A stretch of 64,000 nt of DNA from Actinoplanes subtropicus (lineage in GTDB: Bacteria > Actinomycetota > Actinomycetes > Mycobacteriales > Micromonosporaceae). Of the stretch, positions 8,697 to 17,313 are shown one piece after another. The notes below the pieces were generated by a model. The model did no database searches. It was not told the origin of the DNA and saw nothing but the letters and a program-made list of their open reading frames with translations. Positions within the stretch are counted from its first letter, which is position 1. The number at the start of each line of letters is the position of its first letter. The stretch lies in assembly GCF_000721705.1 (NCBI RefSeq), contig NZ_JOJL01000004.1:124001-188000 (forward strand), written 5' to 3'. The position numbers and the translations under genes are program-made.

Positions 8697-8724
8697 CACA
8701 CGCCGCCGTGGCAAGGGCGGTTCA
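8697..8724 (-). promoter_or_regulatory. ECF-sigma-type promoter of the lipoprotein gene
   Basis: Read on the minus strand: TGAACC, a 16-base spacer, CGTGTG, with the -10 about 46 bases before the lipoprotein start. This closely resembles the -35/-10 described for mycobacterial SigL (TGAACC, spacer about 16, CGTGTC), and the neighbouring sigma factor is SigL-like. Confidence 0.7.
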
Positions 8725-8752
8725 CCCGGCTGTGCCAAAGTCCCAAGATCTT

Positions 8753-8780
8753 TGATCCGGGTGAGCGACCTGGTCGTATC
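8753..8780 (+). promoter_or_regulatory. ECF-sigma-type promoter of the sigma/anti-sigma operon
   Basis: TGATCC (8753-8758), a 16-base spacer, CGTATC (8775-8780). It differs at one -35 base and two -10 bases from the promoter of the divergent lipoprotein gene and shares its exact spacing, implying autoregulation. The leader to the start codon is about 125 bases. Confidence 0.65.
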
Positions 8781-8904
8781 TCAGGTAGCCGCGGCGCAGT
8801 ACGTTCTTCGATGTCGCCTTCGGCGAGTCCGTCGCACCCTTTCCGGGGCAGGCGGACCCGTACCGAAAAGGCACCGAAGAGGTGCCGCGGAAGAAAGAGA
8901 CGCG

Positions 8905-9438
8905 ATGCCGTCACCGAGGACCAGACCGCGCCGGGAGGTGGCCGATGAAGCACTGGTCAGATCGTTGTGGAACGAACACGGCCGGGCCATGCTCGCATAT
9001 GCCACGCAGCTGACCAGGGACCGGTCGGCCGCCGAGGACGTGGTCCAGGAAGCGCTCGTGCGCGCCTGGCGCCACCCCGACAGCCTGGACAGTGGAAAGG
9101 GCTCGGTGCGCGGCTGGCTCTTGACAGTCGTCCGCAACATCGTGCTGGACCAGATCCGCGCCCGGAACCGGCGACCGCCGGAGGTGCGGGAGAGCCCGCC
9201 CGACGCCGCGGTCGAGGGCGACCACGCCGACCAGGTGGTCAATTCGATGGTCGTGGTGGACGCGCTGAGCACCCTCTCCGCCGAACATCGGGCGGTGCTC
9301 GAACAGGTCTACCTGAAGGGCAACACGGTCACCGAGGCAGCCGAGGCGCTCGGCATTCCGCCGGGAACGGTGAAGTCCCGGTCCTACTATGCGTTGCGGG
9401 CCCTACGCGAGGCCGGCAGAGAACGGTTGGCATCATGA
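8905..9438 (+). CDS. ECF RNA polymerase sigma factor, SigL-like
   Basis: This 177-residue sigma-70 family protein has region 2 at residues about 20-85 (WNEHGRAMLAYATQL, AAEDVVQEALVRAWRH) and region 4 at about 120-170 (LSAEHRAVLEQVYLKGNTVTEA with the helix-turn-helix GIPPGTVKSRSYYALR). The architecture resembles M. tuberculosis SigL, and the next gene encodes a zinc-finger anti-sigma factor. Start: ATG 8905 after a weak AAGAAAGAGA; GTG 8938 is the alternative. The stop overlaps the anti-sigma start (ATGA), fixing a one-to-one coupled expression. Promoter matches on both sides of the upstream gap suggest that it drives its own operon and the divergent lipoprotein. Confidence 0.92.
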   Translation: MPSPRTRPRREVADEALVRSLWNEHGRAMLAYATQLTRDRSAAEDVVQEALVRAWRHPDSLDSGKGSVRGWLLTVVRNIVLDQIRARNRRPPEVRESPPDAAVEGDHADQVVNSMVVVDALSTLSAEHRAVLEQVYLKGNTVTEAAEALGIPPGTVKSRSYYALRALREAGRERLAS

Positions 9439-10154
9439 GTACGCCGGAGAGCACGAACCCGACCAACGACCACGTCGACATGGCCGGCTACCTGATGGAG
9501 ATGCTGACGCCCGAGCAGAAGCAGCGGGCGGACTCGCATCTCGCGGGTTGTGCTGCCTGCCGGGAGGAGATCGAATCGCTGCAGGAGTGGTCCTCGGCGC
9601 TGCGCGACATCCCGGACGAGATGCTGCTCGACGGCCCGCCGGAGGACGCCGACCTGGTGCTGCAGCGCACCCTGCGGCAGGTCCGGCAGGAGGCGTCCGG
9701 CGGGCGGGCGCGCCGGTTCGCGGTGCTGGCCACCGCCGCCGCGGCGATCCTCGCGGTCGCGATGGGCGGCGGGATCATTTTGGGTCGCGGTACGGCGCCG
9801 GGGACCCCGCAGGCGCAGGCTTCGACGTCGGCCTCGGCGGTGCCGCCCGGCACCCAGGTCGTGGCGGCGGCCGATCCGCGCACGGGCGCGCACATCAACG
9901 CGACGATCACCCCGGCGATGGGCTGGGTCCGGCTGAGCGCCACCGTCGGGGGGATCCCGGCGGGGGAGAAATGCCGCCTCGAGGTCGTCGGCAAGGACGG
10001 TTCGGCCGTGCTGGCCGGGTCGTGGCTGGTGTCGCCGGCCGGCGAGGCCAACGGGACCACGCTGAACGGCAGCGCGCTGATCGATCCCGCGCAGGTCGCC
10101 TCGGTGCGGGTGGTGAGCACGGCGGGCGAGCAGTACGTGAGCGTGAACGTCTGA
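9435..10154 (+). CDS. Membrane anti-sigma factor with zinc-finger (zf-HC2) domain
   Basis: This 239-residue protein carries the cytoplasmic HxxxCxxC anti-sigma signature (SHLAGCAACREE, residues about 35-46), a single membrane helix near residues 93-115 (VLATAAAAILAVAMGGGIILG region) and an extracytoplasmic domain containing AHINATITPAMGWVRL. This is the layout of RslA/RskA-type factors, where an envelope signal leads to proteolysis and sigma release. It is coupled to the sigma gene by an ATGA overlap. Whether the finger is a redox sensor or structural cannot be told. Confidence 0.9.
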   Translation: MSTPESTNPTNDHVDMAGYLMEMLTPEQKQRADSHLAGCAACREEIESLQEWSSALRDIPDEMLLDGPPEDADLVLQRTLRQVRQEASGGRARRFAVLATAAAAILAVAMGGGIILGRGTAPGTPQAQASTSASAVPPGTQVVAAADPRTGAHINATITPAMGWVRLSATVGGIPAGEKCRLEVVGKDGSAVLAGSWLVSPAGEANGTTLNGSALIDPAQVASVRVVSTAGEQYVSVNV

Positions 10155-10236
10155 GGATTTCGCTGGTAGTGAACGCCGGAAGACCTATGGCGAATTGGAG
10201 GTTGCGTCGCATGAACTCAACTTCCGGAGGTGCCCG

Positions 10237-12540
10237 GTGTCCACGAAACGACTTCCCGTGCTGTTCCTTGACGACATCGTGCTGCTGCCCGGCATGGTCG
10301 TCCCGATCGAGTTGGACGAGCCGGCCCAGCAGGCCGTGGACGCAGCCCGTACGTCGGCCGGTTCCGAGCTGCTGATCGCGCCGCGGCTCGAGGACCGCTA
10401 TGCGTCGTACGGCGTGGTGGCCAGCGTCGAGCGGGTCGGCAAGGTCCGCGGCGGTTCGCCGGCGGCGGTGCTCCGGACCGGCGTGCGCGCCCGCATCGGC
10501 AGCGGCGTGACCGGGCCGGGCGCGGCGCTCTGGGTCGAGGCGTCGCCGGTTCCCCCTGCCGAATCCGGCGCCCAGGTCAAGGACCTCGCGGCCGAGTACA
10601 AGCAACTGGTCGTCTCGGTGCTGCAGCGCCGCGAGGCGTGGCAGGTCATCGACTCGGTCAGCGCCATCGACGACCCCGGCGATCTGGCCGACACGGCCGG
10701 CTGGGCGTCGTACCTGTCCAACGATCGCAAGCGGGAGCTGCTGGAGACGCCCGACGTCGAGGCCCGGCTGCGGCTGCTGATCGAGTGGACGAAGGACTAT
10801 CTGGCCGAGTCCGAGGTCAGCGACTCGATCGAGAAGGACGTCCGCGAGTCGGTCGAGAAGCGCAACCGCGAGTACCTGCTGCGCGAGCAGCTCAAGGCGA
10901 TCCGCAAGGAGCTCGGTGAGGACGGCTCCGACGGCAAGGACGACTACCGTTCCCGGGTCGAGGCGGCCGACCTGCCGTCGGCGGTCCAGGAGGCGGCGCT
11001 GCGCGAGGTCGAGAAGCTCGAGCGGGCCGGCGACCAGAACCCGGAGGCGGGCTGGATCCGGACCTGGCTCGACACGGTGCTCGACCTGCCGTGGAAAGCG
11101 CGTACCACCGACAGCACCGACCTCGACGCGGCCCGGGCCGTGCTCGACGCCGACCACCACGGGCTGGACGAGGTCAAGGAGCGGATCGTCGAGTACCTCG
11201 GCGTGCGGGCCCGTCGCGAGTCCCGCGGGCTGTCGGTCGTCGGCGGCCGCGGCTCCGGCGCGGTGATCCTGCTGGCCGGACCGCCCGGGGTCGGCAAGAC
11301 CTCGCTGGGCGAGTCGGTCGCGCGCACGCTGGGCCGCAAGTTCGTCCGGGTGGCGCTGGGCGGCGTGCGGGACGAGGCGGAGATCCGCGGGCACCGCCGC
11401 ACGTACGTCGGGGCGCTGCCCGGGCGGATCGTGCGGGCCATCCGCGAGGCCGGCTCGATGAACCCGGTGGTGTTGCTGGACGAGGTCGACAAGGTCGGTA
11501 GCGACTACCGCGGCGACCCGGCGGCGGCGCTGCTGGAGGTGCTCGACCCGGCGCAGAACCACACCTTCCGCGACCACTACCTCGACCTGGACCTGGACCT
11601 CTCCGACGTGCTGTTCATCGCCACCGCGAACGTGCTCGACACGATCCCGCAGGCGCTGTTCGACCGGATGGAGCTCATCTCGATCGAGGGCTACACCGAG
11701 AACGACAAGGTGGCGATCGCGCGGGACTTCCTGGTGCCGCGGCAGCTGTCCCGGGCCGCGCTGTCGGAGGGCGAGGTGACGGTCACCGAGGACGCGCTGC
11801 GCGAGATGGCCGCCAACTACACCCGGGAGGCCGGGGTGCGCTCATTGGAGCGGCTGCTGGCAAAGGCTTTCCGCAAGGCGGCGCTGGGGTCGTTGCCGGC
11901 GACCATCGACGCCGGTGACCTGAAGGGCCTGATCGGGCGGCCGCGGTTCCTGCCGGAGTCGGCCGAGCGTACGGCGGTGCCGGGGGTGGCGACCGGGCTG
12001 GCCGTGACCGGGATGGGCGGGGACGTGCTGTACATCGAGGCGTCGCTGCTGCCCGGGGACAAGGGCGGGCTTTCGGTCACCGGGCAGCTCGGGGACGTGA
12101 TGAAGGAGTCGGCGCAGATAGCGCTTTCCTACGTGCGGGCGCACGCGGGGGAGCTGGGCATCTCGCCGGAGCAGCTCGACCACCCGATCCACCTGCACGT
12201 GCCGGCCGGGGCGGTGCCCAAGGACGGGCCGTCGGCCGGGGTGACGATGACGACAGCGCTGGTGTCGCTGCTGCTCGGGCGGAACGTGCGGGCCTCGGTC
12301 GGGATGACCGGCGAGGTGTCGCTGACCGGGCGGGTGCTGCCGATCGGCGGCGTGAAGCAGAAGCTCCTGGCGGCGCAGCGGGCGGGCCTGACCGAGGTGT
12401 ACCTGCCGAAGCGGAACGAGCCGGATCTGGACGAGGTGCCGGCGGACGTGCGGCAAGCGCTTACCGTGCACATCGTCTCGGACGTGCGGGACATCCTGCG
12501 GACGGCGCTGGACCAGGTCGCGGTGGGCCTGGCCGCTTGA
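10237..12540 (+). CDS. lon: ATP-dependent Lon protease
   Basis: This 767-residue cytosolic AAA+ protease has an N-terminal substrate-binding domain ([20 protein letters not shown]), a central ATPase with Walker [10 protein letters not shown] and Walker [12 protein letters not shown], and a C-terminal protease domain with the Ser-Lys dyad ([11 protein letters not shown] for Ser; the Lys lies in [14 protein letters not shown]). It degrades misfolded and regulatory proteins. Start: GTG 10237, with CGGAGG at an ideal distance; a longer frame back to 10195 lacks a site. It follows the sigma/anti-sigma operon after an 82-base gap and could be part of that stress response. Three copies of the iterated palindrome lie inside it (11859-11872, 12452-12465 and a weaker one at 12116-12129). 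Confidence 0.96.
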   Translation: MSTKRLPVLFLDDIVLLPGMVVPIELDEPAQQAVDAARTSAGSELLIAPRLEDRYASYGVVASVERVGKVRGGSPAAVLRTGVRARIGSGVTGPGAALWVEASPVPPAESGAQVKDLAAEYKQLVVSVLQRREAWQVIDSVSAIDDPGDLADTAGWASYLSNDRKRELLETPDVEARLRLLIEWTKDYLAESEVSDSIEKDVRESVEKRNREYLLREQLKAIRKELGEDGSDGKDDYRSRVEAADLPSAVQEAALREVEKLERAGDQNPEAGWIRTWLDTVLDLPWKARTTDSTDLDAARAVLDADHHGLDEVKERIVEYLGVRARRESRGLSVVGGRGSGAVILLAGPPGVGKTSLGESVARTLGRKFVRVALGGVRDEAEIRGHRRTYVGALPGRIVRAIREAGSMNPVVLLDEVDKVGSDYRGDPAAALLEVLDPAQNHTFRDHYLDLDLDLSDVLFIATANVLDTIPQALFDRMELISIEGYTENDKVAIARDFLVPRQLSRAALSEGEVTVTEDALREMAANYTREAGVRSLERLLAKAFRKAALGSLPATIDAGDLKGLIGRPRFLPESAERTAVPGVATGLAVTGMGGDVLYIEASLLPGDKGGLSVTGQLGDVMKESAQIALSYVRAHAGELGISPEQLDHPIHLHVPAGAVPKDGPSAGVTMTTALVSLLLGRNVRASVGMTGEVSLTGRVLPIGGVKQKLLAAQRAGLTEVYLPKRNEPDLDEVPADVRQALTVHIVSDVRDILRTALDQVAVGLAA

Positions 12541-12551
12541 AATCCCCGTTG

Positions 12552-12598
12552 CCGTACGAGCGTCAGACGAGTCCCCGGCTCGTCTGACGCTCGTACGG
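12552..12598. terminator. Perfect 20-bp stem-loop terminator
   Basis: Positions 12552-12571 are fully complementary to 12579-12598, with a 7-base loop. It starts 12 bases after the lon stop and ends 13 bases before the stop of the convergent reductase gene, so it can serve both transcripts although no T-run follows. Confidence 0.85.
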
Positions 12599-12610
12599 TC
12601 GAAGCGGCAT

Positions 12611-13225
12611 TCAGATGTAGTCGCCGAGGACGCCGGCCAGGACGTCGGTGGCGTCCTGGACGTTGACCTCGGTCATCTGCAGGGGGCCGCCGGGCTCGAC
12701 ATATTTGGCCGTGTCGGCGCGGCCGGCGAAGACGGGGGCGAAGCCGAGGTCGCGGATCAGTTTCGAGGCGGTCAGGCGGGCGTCGACCAGGTCAGTGCAG
12801 ACGAACTCGGCCAGCAGCGGGTCGTGGCCGCGGCGGCGGGTCAGCACGCTGGTCGGGAGGGTGTTGAACGCCTTCACCCAGTGGGCCTCGGGGGCCCAGT
12901 CCATCAGGGTCTCCAGGCCGCTGCGACCGCCCGGGACGGCCGACGGCGGATTGGTCGCGTCGATCACGACCTTGCCGTTGAGGGCGGGGCCGGCCAGGTC
13001 GATCGCCTCGCGGGCGGCGGACCAGGCGGGGGCGAACAGGACCGCGTCGGCGAAGGCCGCCGCCTCGCCGATCGGCACCGCCCGGCCGTGCTCGCCGAGG
13101 CGCTCGACCAGGCCGCCCAGCTGCTCCGGGTGCCGCGACGTGATCGCCACGTCGTGGCCGCTCTCCACGCACCACTCGGCCAGGGTCGCGCCGAGCTGTC
13201 CTGCTCCGATGACGCCGATGTGCAT
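12611..13225 (-). CDS. NAD(P)-binding reductase, F420-dependent NADP reductase-like
   Basis: This 204-residue protein opens with a textbook Rossmann motif (MHIGVIGAGQLGATLAEW) and matches small NADPH-dependent F420 reductase-like proteins, with the conserved VVIDATNPP and WVKAFNTL segments. Such proteins transfer hydride between NADP and a deazaflavin or reduce unknown substrates; the F420-binding residues cannot be verified by eye. It is downstream of the pectate lyase gene on the same strand but separated by a strong stem-loop and repeats, so probably an independent unit. Confidence 0.8.
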   Translation of the reverse strand: MHIGVIGAGQLGATLAEWCVESGHDVAITSRHPEQLGGLVERLGEHGRAVPIGEAAAFADAVLFAPAWSAAREAIDLAGPALNGKVVIDATNPPSAVPGGRSGLETLMDWAPEAHWVKAFNTLPTSVLTRRRGHDPLLAEFVCTDLVDARLTASKLIRDLGFAPVFAGRADTAKYVEPGGPLQMTEVNVQDATDVLAGVLGDYI

Positions 13226-13237
13226 ATCTCCAGCGTG

Positions 13238-13270
13238 CCCGTTCGCCCACCGGTGGGGTGGGCGAACGGG
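13238..13270 (-). terminator. Perfect 14-bp stem-loop downstream of the pectate lyase
   Basis: Positions 13238-13251 pair perfectly with 13257-13270 around a GGTGG loop. It lies between the 3' repeats of the pectate lyase gene and the start of the next minus-strand gene. There is no T-run. Confidence 0.6.
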
Positions 13271-13280
13271 GAAACTGGCT

Positions 13281-13357
13281 CAGCAGCCGGGCGCTGTCAG
13301 CAGCCGGGCGCTGTCAGCAGCCGGGCGCTGTCAGCAGCCGGGCGCTGTCAGCAGCCC
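13281..13357. repeat. 17-bp tandem repeat spanning the pectate lyase stop codon, 4.5 copies
   Basis: CAGCAGCCGGGCGCTGT repeats at 13281, 13298, 13315 and 13332, followed by a partial copy. On the coding (minus) strand each unit reads GGCTGCTGA then CAGCGCCC, so the last Gly-Cys codons and the stop are duplicated down the 3' untranslated region. Each unit also has CAGC/GCTG self-complementarity. Confidence 0.9.
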
Positions 13358-14739
13358 AGGTGCCGGATGCCCACGCTGCCGGCGACGACCTGCGGCACCG
13401 CCCAGGCCGGGTCCATCCGGTCCCGCAGCGTCGGGGTCCAGCCGGCGTCGGGGGTGAGGTCCGGGTCGTACGCGGCGTTGTAGGCGGCCACCAGATCGAC
13501 CGGCTGGACCTTGTTGCCGACCTGGACGAGCGACCCGATCGCGGTGATCTTCGTGCCCTTCCAGTAGTGGATGACGTCGGCGGCGGGGACGTCCGCGCCG
13601 AGCTTGAAGTAGTTGTTCTCGGCGTAGATGCTCGACTCGAAGCCGACGCCGAGCGAGTACTGGTACCGGGAGTCCGTGCCCAAGTACAGGTTGTCGTAGA
13701 CGTCGACCTGGCCGAAGCGGACCCGCGGCGCCCGCTGCAGCACGTTGCCGAAGCGGTTGTGGTGCACGGTCACCCGCAGCTTGCCGACGTCCACGCCCGG
13801 GGTGTCGGTCGAGCCGATCAGCATCGTCTTGTCGTGGTCGTAGTAGTCGTTGTACGACACGGTGACGTAGTCGGAGCCCTTGATGATGTCCGAGGCCCCG
13901 TCGTGCACCTGGTACGGCCGGCCGAAGTACAGCGGCTGGTCCTCGTCGTGGTTGTTGCCGTCGCTGAGCGTGTTGTGGTCGATCCACACGTTCGTCGCGG
14001 CGGACAGCGAGATCAGGTCGTACAGCGAGTTCCAGTTGCCGGTCGAGCCGTCGGTCGGGTCCCAGGCCGGGAAGCAGTCGGCCGCGTCGGTCGCCTCGAC
14101 GTTCCGGATGATCACGTTGCTGACGCCGGTGAGGGCGAGGCTGCCGTGGGTCAGCCGGCCGCCGTTGATGCCGACGATGGTGGTGTTGCTGCCGACGTTG
14201 ATCTTCACGGTGGCGCCCTGGTTCTTGGCCGAGCGGGCGCGGGCGTCCTCGAGCGGGCCGCTGGGCTTGGTCGTCATGCCCCAGACCGCGGGGTCGTACG
14301 CGGCCAGGAACGCGCTCAGGCTGTAGGCCGGGTCGGCGAAGGCGTCGCAGCCGACCGGCTTGTTGTCCGCGTCCACCCGCAGGTCGATCTTCCCGCTCAC
14401 GTACACGATCTTGGGGGTGGCGTTCGTGGTGTTGGTGGCGTTGTCGCCGCCCAGCGCCGCGACCAGTTCGGCGCGGTTGTGCACGACGGTGACGTGCGCG
14501 TCGTCGGCCGCGGAGCCGCCGGTGGTGCCGGGGCCGGCGGCGGCCCAGCCGTCGTTGACCGGCAGCGTTTCCCGGCCGATCCGGAGCGCGGCCGTGGTGA
14601 TTCCCTTGCTTGCCGCGGTCACCCCGGCGGGCGCCGAGGCACCCGCCGGGGGAGCGGCGCCGGCGTTGGCGGCCGGCGAATCTGCCATCCCCAGCGCGGC
14701 GACAGCGACGAGGACGGCGATGGAGGTAATGGAGGGCAT
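13348..14739 (-). CDS. Secreted pectate lyase, polysaccharide lyase family 1
   Basis: This 463-residue protein has a Sec signal (SITSIAVLVAVAALGMADSP region) and a PL1 parallel beta-helix. The diagnostic features are NVWIDHNTLSD with calcium-coordinating acidic residues nearby (DGNNHDEDQPLYF) and RAPRVRFGQVDVYDN, which carries the catalytic arginine. It cleaves de-esterified polygalacturonate by beta-elimination outside the cell. It is upstream of no clear co-transcribed partner, but the pectinesterase lies next to it on the same strand. A copy of the iterated palindrome sits about 45 bases before its start, where a LacI-type repressor would bind. It ends in Gly-Cys-stop, which is tandemly repeated. 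Confidence 0.93.
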   Translation of the reverse strand: MPSITSIAVLVAVAALGMADSPAANAGAAPPAGASAPAGVTAASKGITTAALRIGRETLPVNDGWAAAGPGTTGGSAADDAHVTVVHNRAELVAALGGDNATNTTNATPKIVYVSGKIDLRVDADNKPVGCDAFADPAYSLSAFLAAYDPAVWGMTTKPSGPLEDARARSAKNQGATVKINVGSNTTIVGINGGRLTHGSLALTGVSNVIIRNVEATDAADCFPAWDPTDGSTGNWNSLYDLISLSAATNVWIDHNTLSDGNNHDEDQPLYFGRPYQVHDGASDIIKGSDYVTVSYNDYYDHDKTMLIGSTDTPGVDVGKLRVTVHHNRFGNVLQRAPRVRFGQVDVYDNLYLGTDSRYQYSLGVGFESSIYAENNYFKLGADVPAADVIHYWKGTKITAIGSLVQVGNKVQPVDLVAAYNAAYDPDLTPDAGWTPTLRDRMDPAWAVPQVVAGSVGIRHLGC

Positions 14740-15076
14740 GGCATCTCCCTAGAGCGGCCGGTGGCGACCGTGAGGAATGCAGGAAAGCGCTTGCCTGGCA
14801 ACAGTCACACGGAGGTCGAGCGCAGTCAATGCCTCGGACAACGCAGAAAATTTGCAGTGGGACCCGGGGAGGCCAGGGAAAACAAGGGCCGGCGCGGCCG
14901 CGGCGGCGGCCGGGTTGCCGGGCTCACTTGCAGTCCCTGCCGGGGCGGCTCACCTGCTGTCCCCTCCGCGGCGGCTCACTTGCAGTCCCTTCGGGGGCTC
15001 ACTTGCCGTCCCTTCCGCGGCGGCTCACTTGCAGTCCTTTCGAGGGGCTCACTTGCCGTCCCTTCCCGGGGCCGGC
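14740..15076. other. Intergenic region between pectate lyase and pectinesterase
   Basis: This 337-base gap holds the pectate lyase promoter region with its operator (14782-14795) and a run of about 25-bp repeats that fills the half next to the pectinesterase stop. I see no gene in it; the open plus-strand frames are repeat translations. Confidence 0.7.
14782..14795. promoter_or_regulatory. LacI-type operator upstream of the pectate lyase
   Basis: GGAAAGCGCTTGCC, with a central CG and near-perfect dyad symmetry, lies 43 bases before the pectate lyase ATG. It differs by one base from the site at 17271 in front of the oxidoreductase operon, which suggests a shared LacI-family regulator. Confidence 0.65.
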
Positions 15077-15086
15077 TCACCTGCAG
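14921..15086. repeat. About 25-bp tandem repeat spanning the pectinesterase stop codon, about 7 copies
   Basis: Units begin GGCTCACTTGC and continue with an A/C/T-variable base and GTCCCTTC, spaced 24-26 bases. On the coding (minus) strand each unit contains GCAAGTGAGCC, matching the genuine gene end GCAGGTGAGCC (Cys-Arg-stop). The pectinesterase 3' end has therefore been duplicated with its stop codon about six times. Confidence 0.85.
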
Positions 15087-16138
15087 GACTGCGGGCGCCA
15101 GCCGTCGGTGCCGCGCAGGAAGGCGGCCATCGTGTTCGCCGCGGCCTGCTCGTCGGTCAGTTGCGGCCGGTCCGGCGACGCGATCGCCCCCGGTCCCCGG
15201 TTGTGGTACTCGGCCAGCCGCGCGTCCCGCCACGGCCACATCGTCCCGAAGTCGCTCCACGCGGTCGCGCCGATGTGCGCCCCGATCCACGAGTCGCGGA
15301 TCAGCGTCTGGCCGATCGCGTTCGGGTCGTTGCTGGGGTGCCACGGGCGGCCCAGGAACACCGTGCCGGCGGGCGCGTCCGAGGTGAGCATGCAGCCCTG
15401 GAACAGCAGCCCGTGCGGATTGGCGATGTCGGTGCTCGGCGCGGTCACGAACCCGTTGGGCGTGGAGTTCCGGTTGAGCGAGTGGATCCGGCACCGGTCG
15501 AAGACCGCGGTCGCCCGCCCGAAGACGAAGTCGACGTCGCCCTCGACGTAGCAGGAGCGGAAGTAGGCCCGGGCGATCACCCCGGCCGCGGTGCTGTTCA
15601 CGTAGAGGGTGTCCTGGTTGCCGATGAAACGGACCCGGTCGAACTCGATCCGGTCGGCGCGGGTCAGCACCGCCACCGCCTGCTTCGAGGTGATCTCGGG
15701 GTGGGCGGCCTCGTCGAACAGGTTCGCGAAGGTCAGGTTGCGGGCCCGGAAGCCGGCTCCGTCGACGGTGACCGACGCGCTGCCGGAGGTGCCCCACGGC
15801 GTGCCGTCCGGCTTCAGCGTGCCGTTGGCCCGGTCGTCGGCGATCACCACGGCCTCCGGCCCGGGCCCGCACCCGGCGAACGTGATGAACGGCTTGTCCA
15901 ACGGGATCTTGACCTGACCGAGATAGGTGCCGGGCCGGACGGCGACGGTGACCGGGTCGGTGTTCCCGGACGGCACGGCGTCGACGGCGGCCTGGACGGT
16001 CGCGAAGTCCCCGGTGCCGTCGGCGGCGACCACCGCGAACGGCCGGGGTGCGGCCCGGGCGGGCGAGGTGACCGCCGCGGTGAGCGCGGTGCCGGCCAGC
16101 CCACCCCCGGCCAGTTCGAGGAACCTGCGTCTGCGCAT
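15077..16138 (-). CDS. Secreted pectinesterase, carbohydrate esterase family 8
   Basis: This 353-residue enzyme has a twin-arginine signal (MRRRRFLELAGGG, cleavage near ARA). It folds as the CE8 beta-helix: GNQDTLYV, DVDFVFGRATAVF (with the two catalytic aspartates across these segments) and FLGRPWHP (substrate-binding Arg/Trp). It removes methyl esters from pectin, producing the polygalacturonate that the neighbouring pectate lyase cleaves. A perfect palindrome 17 bases before the start is a likely operator. It starts with ATG and a CCTCC-complement (GGAGG) upstream. Confident in function; the actual degree of pectin preference is not readable. Confidence 0.94.
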   Translation of the reverse strand: MRRRRFLELAGGGLAGTALTAAVTSPARAAPRPFAVVAADGTGDFATVQAAVDAVPSGNTDPVTVAVRPGTYLGQVKIPLDKPFITFAGCGPGPEAVVIADDRANGTLKPDGTPWGTSGSASVTVDGAGFRARNLTFANLFDEAAHPEITSKQAVAVLTRADRIEFDRVRFIGNQDTLYVNSTAAGVIARAYFRSCYVEGDVDFVFGRATAVFDRCRIHSLNRNSTPNGFVTAPSTDIANPHGLLFQGCMLTSDAPAGTVFLGRPWHPSNDPNAIGQTLIRDSWIGAHIGATAWSDFGTMWPWRDARLAEYHNRGPGAIASPDRPQLTDEQAAANTMAAFLRGTDGWRPQSCR

Positions 16139-16154
16139 CTTGTGGAACCTCCTA

Positions 16155-16170
16155 AGGAAAGGCCTTTCCT
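16155..16170. promoter_or_regulatory. Perfect 16-bp palindrome, pectinesterase operator
   Basis: AGGAAAGGCCTTTCCT is a perfect inverted repeat 17 bases before the pectinesterase ATG and 43 bases after the stop of the adjacent LacI gene. It is the symmetric form of the motif repeated ten times at 30.0-30.4 kb. Confidence 0.7.
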
Positions 16171-16212
16171 GCGGAAGTTAGAACCATCGATGCGTGGCGT
16201 CAATACCGATTT

Positions 16213-17211
16213 CTAGCGGTCCCAGGTGCTCTCGCGCCGCACCAGTTCGGCGGCGACGTGTTCCACCCGTGGCTCGGCGCCGGCCTCGCCCAGCGCGAGC
16301 CGCATGGCCCGCTCGCCCAGCTCGGTCAGCGGCAACCGCACCGAGGTCAGCGACGGCGTGACGTCCCGGGCGATCGGCATGTCGTCGAAACCGATCACCG
16401 CCACCCGGCGCCGGCCGTCGCGCAGCGAGGCCAGGGCGCCGACCGCCATCGAGTCGTTCAGCGCGGCGATCGCGGTGACCTCGGGGAACTTGACCTGGAT
16501 CAGGTCGGTCACGGCGTAGCCGCCGTCCCGGGTGAAGTCCGCATGGAAAATCCGGCCCTTGGGGAGGCTGCGGCGATAAACCTTGGCGGCCCGGCGCACG
16601 CCGGCGAGCCGGTCGGCTGTCGTGGTCAGTGCGGCCGGCCCGGCGATCACCGCGATGTCCTCGTGTCCCAGGTCGAACAGGTGCGCGGCGGCGATGAAGC
16701 CGCCCTCCTCGTTGTCCGGCATCACGGCGTCGCCGGTGTGCTCGTGCCGGCCGATCACCGCGATCCGCCCGCCGGTCGCCTCGAAGGCCTGGAGCCGGTC
16801 GTCGAGCCGGGCCGCCGTGGCGGCGTCGAGATACCCCGACCCGGCGATCACGATGGCCGCCACCTGATGGGCGTGCAGCAGGTCGATGTACTCCAGCTCG
16901 CGGTCCGGCTGCCGGTAGCTGTTGCAGATGATCGCCAGCCGGCCATCCGCCTCGGCGACCCGCTGCAGCCCGCGGGTGATCTCCGCGAAGTAGGGGTCGG
17001 ACACGTCGTGCACGATCACCCCGACCGCGCTGCGATGCGACCGGGCCAGCATCTGCGCGTGCGCGTTCGGCACGTACTTGAGCTCGGCGACGGCCGCGAG
17101 GACCCGCGCGCGTAGCGCGTCCGCGACCGGTTTCGAGCTGCCGTTGATGATCCGGGAAGCGGTCGCGGTGGACACTCCCGCGTGTCGTGCGACGTCTGCC
17201 AAGGTGGCCAT
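16213..17211 (-). CDS. LacI family transcriptional regulator
   Basis: This 332-residue protein has a LacI helix-turn-helix (MATLADVARHAGVSTATASR) with hinge helix (AQMLARSHR), then a periplasmic-binding-like effector domain (GVIVHDVSDPYFAEITRGL, AIAALNDSMAVGAL, RVAVIGFDDMPIARDVTPSLTSV). It is transcribed away from the oxidoreductase operon at 17314 and towards the pectinesterase. GGAAAGCGCTTACC in the divergent gap and related palindromes before the pectinesterase and pectate lyase make it the best candidate local pectin/uronate repressor. Start: ATG 17211; the frame is open far upstream but the family N terminus fixes this start. Confidence 0.93.
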   Translation of the reverse strand: MATLADVARHAGVSTATASRIINGSSKPVADALRARVLAAVAELKYVPNAHAQMLARSHRSAVGVIVHDVSDPYFAEITRGLQRVAEADGRLAIICNSYRQPDRELEYIDLLHAHQVAAIVIAGSGYLDAATAARLDDRLQAFEATGGRIAVIGRHEHTGDAVMPDNEEGGFIAAAHLFDLGHEDIAVIAGPAALTTTADRLAGVRRAAKVYRRSLPKGRIFHADFTRDGGYAVTDLIQVKFPEVTAIAALNDSMAVGALASLRDGRRRVAVIGFDDMPIARDVTPSLTSVRLPLTELGERAMRLALGEAGAEPRVEHVAAELVRRESTWDR

Positions 17212-17237
17212 GACCGGGGAGGATACCGGTGCCGGTC

Positions 17238-17267
17238 TTGCCCGCGGGGCGGCACGCCCACTACGGT
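17238..17267 (+). promoter_or_regulatory. Probable sigma-70 promoter of the oxidoreductase operon
   Basis: TTGCCC (17238-17243), an 18-base spacer and TACGGT (17262-17267). The operator starts 4 bases after the -10 box, covering the expected start point. Confidence 0.5.
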
Positions 17268-17270
17268 CTA

Positions 17271-17284
17271 GGAAAGCGCTTACC
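17271..17284. promoter_or_regulatory. LacI-type operator of the oxidoreductase operon
   Basis: GGAAAGCGCTTACC has a near-perfect dyad with central CG, immediately downstream of a -10-like box and between divergent LacI and operon starts. Confidence 0.7.
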
Positions 17285-17313
17285 TCAATGGGTTTCGTGG
17301 GAGGACCTGGACG

